Source: Takakia lepidozioides
Lineage: Eukaryota > Streptophyta > Takakiopsida > Takakiales > Takakiaceae
Direction of reading: 5' to 3'
Assembly (NCBI GenBank): GCA_030704615.1
Contig: CM060733.1
Coordinates: 10,976,001 to 11,040,000 of the forward strand
DNA: 64,000 bases
Shown here: positions 59,519 through 64,000 of the stretch, one piece after another
How positions within the stretch are numbered: the stretch's first letter is position 1
Layout of the letters: each line of letters opens with the position of its first letter
The notes under the pieces: model-generated
Told to the model about the DNA's origin: nothing
The model's input: only the letters and a program-made list of their open reading frames with translations
Database searches by the model: none
Program-made: the position numbers and the translations under genes

Positions 59519-60064
59519 AGGTCTTTCTCACTCAGCCTGGCTTGCCTCTGCCACATTTATCTGGATTCTTGGCAGGCCCCTTGCTGAGTTGCAGTTCGAT
59601 CCTTCCGAATGGTCTTGGGAGTTTGGAAGACAACCAGAACCCTTCTTTTTGTACACCACCAAAAAAGATTACAAGGCTTTGTCCCTGCCAATTTCACTGA
59701 AAGCAAAGTGGGAGTCAAGATGGGCACCTGGGATTTAGAGATGAGAACTGGTCCGCAATCTGGGGCTCTGTGTGGCTAAAGTCAAGGCCTGCCAAAATCC
59801 AAACGTTCCTCTGGCAAGTTGCTAACAGAGTGCTCAAGGTGGGTGAATGGTTATAATTTCAGGACGCCCTCCTTTGCTCCTGCTGCTCATCAGGAATCAT
59901 GGAAAGCCTCGAACATTGTCTCATCTCGTGCCAAGCAGCAGCCATCATTTGGCCACTTATCAAAAACTTTTACTCATGTTGGAGGCTGGGCTGTAAACGC
60001 CTTGTGGGCAGCAACAACACTGTCCATATCATCACTTCTAAGATGATGTTGAGCTCCCTGCGCA
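58376..60064 (+). pseudogene. LINE ORF2, 3' part (post-RT region and C-terminus)
   Basis: This continues from 47233: TTLLGYTFGLDLTDEQ, LSIIGRALVVNQI, YYASSW, then PKKQGGLGIIDPEKQIVALLGKW (58690-58770). The Cys/His end (CSCCSSGIMESLEHCLISC, about 59878-59930) follows. Frames are interrupted near 58610-58680, at 59116 and around the C-run. It ends where GGGTTACA repeats begin (about 60065). Confidence 0.85.
59478..59518. repeat. Homopolymer run of 41 C
   Basis: An uninterrupted C tract follows ATCCCCA within the LINE C-terminal region. The true length is doubtful because such runs are read poorly by sequencing. Confidence 0.95.
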
Positions 60065-60065
60065 A

Positions 60066-60265
60066 TACAGCGTGAGGGGTTACACCAGAGAAAAGGGTTA
60101 CAACACGAGGGGTTACACATGAAAAATGGGTTACAAGGAAGGTGGGCTACACGGGGTTACACAGAGGTGGGTTACAAACCATAGGGATTTTTAAAAGGGG
60201 TCCTCTGTAGGTGGGTTACACTCTGGGTTACACGCCACAGGAGAAACAGGGGGGGTAAAACAAAG
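60066..60265. repeat. GGGTTACA repeats, left block
   Basis: GGGTTACA occurs about ten times at irregular 10-25 bp spacing (for example GAGGGGTTACACCAGAG, GGTGGGTTACACTC). This is the same word that dominates 62405-63620. It abuts the LINE end. Confidence 0.85.
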
Positions 60266-61129
60266 GGTTACACGGATAGACAACAGCCCGAAATTTGAAA
60301 AACAGAGAAATGGCAGGGAATCTAACTTGATTGTCCGTCGATAGAACCCAACTTGATTTTGCAGCTGTCGCATGGACTGCGCCCTCGCCTCGTGCAACAA
60401 ATTCTTGGAATGTCGGCCAAAACCCCTTCTCATTGACATTCGGAAATGGGAACTGAGGAATAAGGCCATGCGGTAGCAGAAGGATTGAGCCTGGAGTTTG
60501 CTTTCGCAAGATGAACCTTGAGCTCCGGTTTCCCCGGTTTCCAATGTTGATTTTCTTTGCAATAGGGACAGGTAGAGGCGGGCTCAATCGCCGCTTGTCT
60601 CTCTCGTTAGGAACCTGCCGAACAGAAGGACCAGGGACAGAAACAGCAGGAGCACCAGAAGATGGAACCTCTGTAGCAGAAGTAGCCGAAGAAGGTACAA
60701 CACCAGGCACTTCAACATGATCTGCTAATTCACCCAAAACCACCCTATTTTGCAGAATCCATGCATGATATGCATCAACAGAAGAAGCTGGAACAGAATT
60801 CACCACATTTTCAATGGCATGGCATGCTAGAGCTCCGCATCAGGAAACGGTTTTGTTCCTTTCGGTCTGGCCATACATGCGGCCATTCCATCGACAATAT
60901 GCCGATTCAATCTGCTCTTATCTACCTTTACTTCCCCACAGTAAGGACATTTGAACTTAGGCCGGCCCTTTGCTCCCTCCACCTTGGCCTCTCTACACCT
61001 GGTGTGGCAGTACACGATCATTGTAGCATGCTCATGCTCAGTGTACCAGAAGCGAACTCGTTCGCCATCCCTCTTCAAGTGATCAAATGGAATAGTAGCC
61101 TCTCCAGGGAACAGATAACAATCAGCCAT
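60228..61129 (-). CDS. Small zinc-finger protein in the GGGTTACA repeat unit
   Basis: The frame from the ATG at 61129 runs 100 aa to 60827: MADCYLFPGEATIPFDHLKR, then a finger FKCPYCGEVKVDKSRLNRHIVDGM (Cys-X2-Cys...His), then MARPKGTKPFPDAE. A second frame (60806-60228) has a Pro/Ser-rich stretch and a basic end and could be a further exon; no junction was fixed. The finger style suits BED/C2H2-like DNA-binding proteins of transposons. I do not recognise a family. Part of it recurs inverted at 61999-62060. Confidence 0.45.
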
Positions 61130-61429
61130 TGCAAAAGAAAAAGCTGACAAAAGAGAAGAGAAGAGCAAGAGCAAGACAAGACCAAGAGAATTCCGAAGAA
61201 CGCACAGCAGGGAGCACGCACAACAAGGAGTGCAGGAAGAATAGGAAATGGTTACGAGAAGGGAAAAACTGAACAATGATCAAAGAACGAAGAACGAAGC
61301 TAGCTAGATGTCACCCGTAAGGCACGTCGGTTAAGCGAAAGACGGCGGTTCATTAAAATCTGGTGGCTTGCAATCAACTATATCCGCATTGACTTACACG
61401 TGTATGAGTTGCAATCCTGGTGTCACCCG

Positions 61430-61720
61430 GAATAGCGGAGTGTAACCCGTAACCCTACACTTGTGAGTGCGACAAACCAGCCGTTACCCGCATGCGAGAC
61501 ACGTCGAGTGTAACCCTCCGTCATGTATCCACATATAATGTAACCCTTCGTCACAACCTCATGTACCCCTAGTCTATGTGACTCCCGAACACAACATCGA
61601 TGTAACCCTGTCATATCAAACCATTAGTATGTAACCTCCAGGTAAACATGGTCAACGTAACACCCCACCTATGTAACCCTAGCCTATGTGGCTCCGTGAG
61701 CGCAACATCCACGTAACCCA
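61430..61720. repeat. TGTAACCC repeats (inverted block)
   Basis: GTAACCC/TGTAACCCT words, the reverse complement of the flanking GGGTTACA blocks, recur about eight times at 20-40 bp intervals. The unit thus contains both orientations. Confidence 0.8.
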
Positions 61721-61998
61721 TCAAACATGTCAACCCCATCTAAACCTCCATTACTAAACCGTCTACCAAGCCACCATGTATTGAGAAAGAAAACACCCCT
61801 GTGTATAACCGTAGCACACGTGACGCAGTCATATAAACCATCAGACATGTAACCGGTTGACAATGCTTGTAGAACACGCAGGATTCGATACGTATTGCAT
61901 CCAGAATAGCGATGAGTAGGCTGCCCCGGCTGGTGTGTGAACAAAAGATACACGAGAGGAGAGTGAATGGGCACCCCGTCAAATGAGCGGCTGCTTGC

Positions 61999-62090
61999 AT
62001 GGCTAGACCGAAAGAAACAAAACCCTTTCCTAATGCGGATCTCAGGAATACCATAGCCATCGGGGACGGTGACAAAACAACAAGAATGAC
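61999..62090 (+). pseudogene. Inverted partial copy of the zinc-finger gene end
   Basis: MARPKETKPFPNADL here matches MARPKGTKPFPDAEL encoded on the minus strand at about 60830-60875, with nucleotide-level similarity. It marks a local inverted duplication. Confidence 0.75.
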
Positions 62091-62404
62091 ATTGAGAAAG
62101 AAAAAGGATAGAGACAACCGTATCAATCGTAGAGAAAACCGTAGTAATAGATTTACCGGATCGCTGCGCGGAAAGCGTTGTCTTGCATGTTGCTGGGAGG
62201 ACGATACTGAACTGAATGAACTACAAATCTTTTGCATTGATGTGTGAAGCCGATTGGGCGCCACGGGAATTGCAGAAAGCTGATGCCCCAAAGCAAAAAA
62301 ACGAGCGAGCTAGGAATCTGAAAAACGGATGGAGAGAGCAAATTAGGGTTTCGGCCTCCATTTCAACCTCCATTCGGCCGTCGGATAGTTTACACGTGTA
62401 TGAT

Positions 62405-63620
62405 GTACACGAGGCGGAGTTACAGAGGGTTACATGGGTTACAAAGGGTTACAGAGGGTTACATGGAGTGAGGGTTACATAGGGGTGAGGGTGACACTCT
62501 GCGGTGTTACAGAGGGATACACGGGTTACAGAGGGTTACATGGTGGTGAAGGTTACACCTGGTGAGGGTTACAGAGGGTCACAAAGGGTTACATGGAGTA
62601 AGGATTACATGGGGGTGAGGGAGACACTCTGCGGTGTTACAGAGGATTACATGGATTACAGAGGGTTACATGGTGGTGAGGGTTACAGAGGATTACATGG
62701 AGTGAGGGTTACATAGGGGTGAGGGTGACACTCTGCGGTGTTACAGAGGGTTACATGGGTTACAGAGGGTTACATGGTGGTGAGGGTTACAGAGGGTCAC
62801 AGAGGGTTACATGGAGTGAGGGTTACATGGGGGTGAGAGTGACACTCTGCGGTGTTACAGAGGGTTACATGGTGGTGAGGGTTACAAAGGGTTACATGGA
62901 GTGAGGGTTATATAGGGGTGAGGGTGACACTCTGCGGTGTTACAGAGGGTTACATGGGGTACAGAGGGTTTGGTGGTGAGGGTTACACCTGGTGAGGGTT
63001 AGAGAGGGTCACAGAGGGTTACATGGAGTGAGGGTGACACTCTGCGGTGTTACAGAGGGATACACGGGTTACAAAGGGTTACATGGTGGTGAGGGTTACA
63101 GAGGTCACAGAGGGTTACATGGAGTGAGGATTACATGGGGGTGAGGGTGACACTCTGCGGTGTCACAGAGGGATACACGGGTTACAGAGGGTTACATGGG
63201 TTACAGAGGGTCACAGAGGGTTACATGGAGTGAGGGTGACACTCTGCGGTGTTACAGAGGGTTACATGGTGGTGAGGGTTACACCTGGTGAGGGTCACAA
63301 AGGGTTACATGGAGTGAGGGTTACATGGGGTGAGGGTGACACTCTGCGGTGTTACAGAGGGATACACGGGTTACAGAGGGTTACATGGTGGTGAGGGTTA
63401 CAGAGGGTCACAGAGGGTTATATGGAGTGAGGGTTACATGGGGGTGAGGGTGACACTCTGCAGTGTTACAGAGGGTTACATGGTGGTGAGGATTACATGG
63501 AGTGAGGGTGACACTCTGCGGTGTTACAGAGGGTTACATGGTGGTGAGGGTTACAGGGGGTTACATGGGTTGCAGAGGGTTGCAGAGGGTTACATGGGTT
63601 ACAGAGGGTTACATGGTGGT
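62405..63620. repeat. GGGTTACA-based satellite array, 1.2 kb
   Basis: The basic word GAGGGTTACA is repeated in higher-order units of about 60-130 bp, each marked by GTGACACTCTGCGGTGTTACA. That marker occurs about 11 times (for example near 62490, 62726, 62840, 63149, 63330 and 63511). Unit length varies by loss or gain of GGTTACAGA words. Open frames across it (GYRGLHG repeats) are artefacts. Confidence 0.92.
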
Positions 63621-64000
63621 TAGTAGTTACTGGTGGACTGGTGTCGCAGAACGACGACGTAGGCGGCGACGACGCCGATGGGATGAGAGCGGGGGTGGGG
63701 AGGGATTGTCCGAGCCCAGCTGGCTGCCTTTTGATGGCTGCTAGAGGCAGAGAACCGGCGGTACGGGGTGTCAGGGCTGGACCGTCCTGACGCGCTCGCA
63801 TTAAGTTCTGACATTATTCCTATTATCTTCCGATAAATATGTGTACTTTACTTATGGCATAAATTTATTGATTAATTACAGTTTTTCTCAATGATATTTA
63901 AGAACTCCAAGAAGATAACAACAATATATAAATTGATGGATCTAAAGGGACCTAAAGGGATCTAAGATCTGAAAGAAACTAAGGATTTTGAAAAGCTGAA
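63621..64000. other. Right edge: unclassified, ending in a dispersed repeat
   Basis: A GC-rich part (63640-63800) has open frames on both strands without recognisable domains. From about 63930 to the end the sequence matches the repeat at 30110-30165 (GATGGATCTA...AGATCTGAAA...TTTTGAAAAG). The window cuts it off. Confidence 0.55.

Noticed and set aside
59439-59738. Poly-proline protein
   Set aside because: The proline run is the C homopolymer read as codons inside a LINE relic.
62405-63620. Open frames encoding GYRGLHG-type peptide repeats
   Set aside because: They follow directly from the GGGTTACA satellite, and several frames are open at once.
62405-63620. Telomere-like array
   Set aside because: The word is GGGTTACA, not TTTAGGG, TTAGGG or another known telomere repeat, and units are irregular.

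Overview
The window looks like nuclear DNA from a streptophyte (a land plant or a charophyte alga; I cannot place it further). The evidence is one intact plant-type beta-galactosidase gene with 19 exons and GT-AG introns, surrounded by plant-type retroelements and DNA transposons. No tRNA, rRNA, bacterial operon or CRISPR array was seen.

Layout. 1-3.1 kb: no recognisable gene, one 3 x 65-bp tandem repeat. 3.1-12.9 kb (minus strand): a complete GH35 beta-galactosidase of about 847 aa with a C-terminal SUEL lectin domain. All 18 introns were placed from splice sites and codon phase; one intron holds a LINE 3' fragment. 13-19 kb: small hairpin and MITE-like elements, a GGTTCC-rich patch, and an orphan BTB/BACK fragment. 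19.3-27.1 kb: decayed CACTA (TNP2/DUF4218/DUF4216) sequence, including a very large inverted repeat. 27.5-29.8 kb: the 3' half of a Ty1/copia element with one LTR. 31-60 kb: a long nest built on a plus-strand LINE.

The LINE nest holds two large DNA elements with clear boundaries. Element I (33,858-44,161) has GC-rich CCCGGGGGG terminal inverted repeats and an 8-bp target duplication. It carries an unclassified zinc-finger transposase plus later LINE debris. Element II (47,234-58,364) has split the LINE reverse-transcriptase ORF, and the LINE reading frame continues exactly when one copy of the 11-bp target duplication is ignored. Beyond 60 kb lies a GGGTTACA-rich repeat unit with a small zinc-finger gene.

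Element II is the most unusual object. It carries two divergent genes. The minus-strand gene resembles a MULE-type transposase with a WRKY/GCM1-like zinc finger and a SWIM finger. The plus-strand gene has many introns and combines a ParB-like DGNHR segment with a region resembling bacterial or phage beta-class DNA amino-methyltransferases (a GTGAS...GR.FFGMEAD-like motif I). The element also contains about 20 copies of a GTTG-ended palindrome. Those on the methyltransferase side sit in two of that gene's introns. This is a candidate undescribed self-propagating DNA-modification element. Both genes carry stops or frameshifts in this copy, so an active copy would have to be sought elsewhere.
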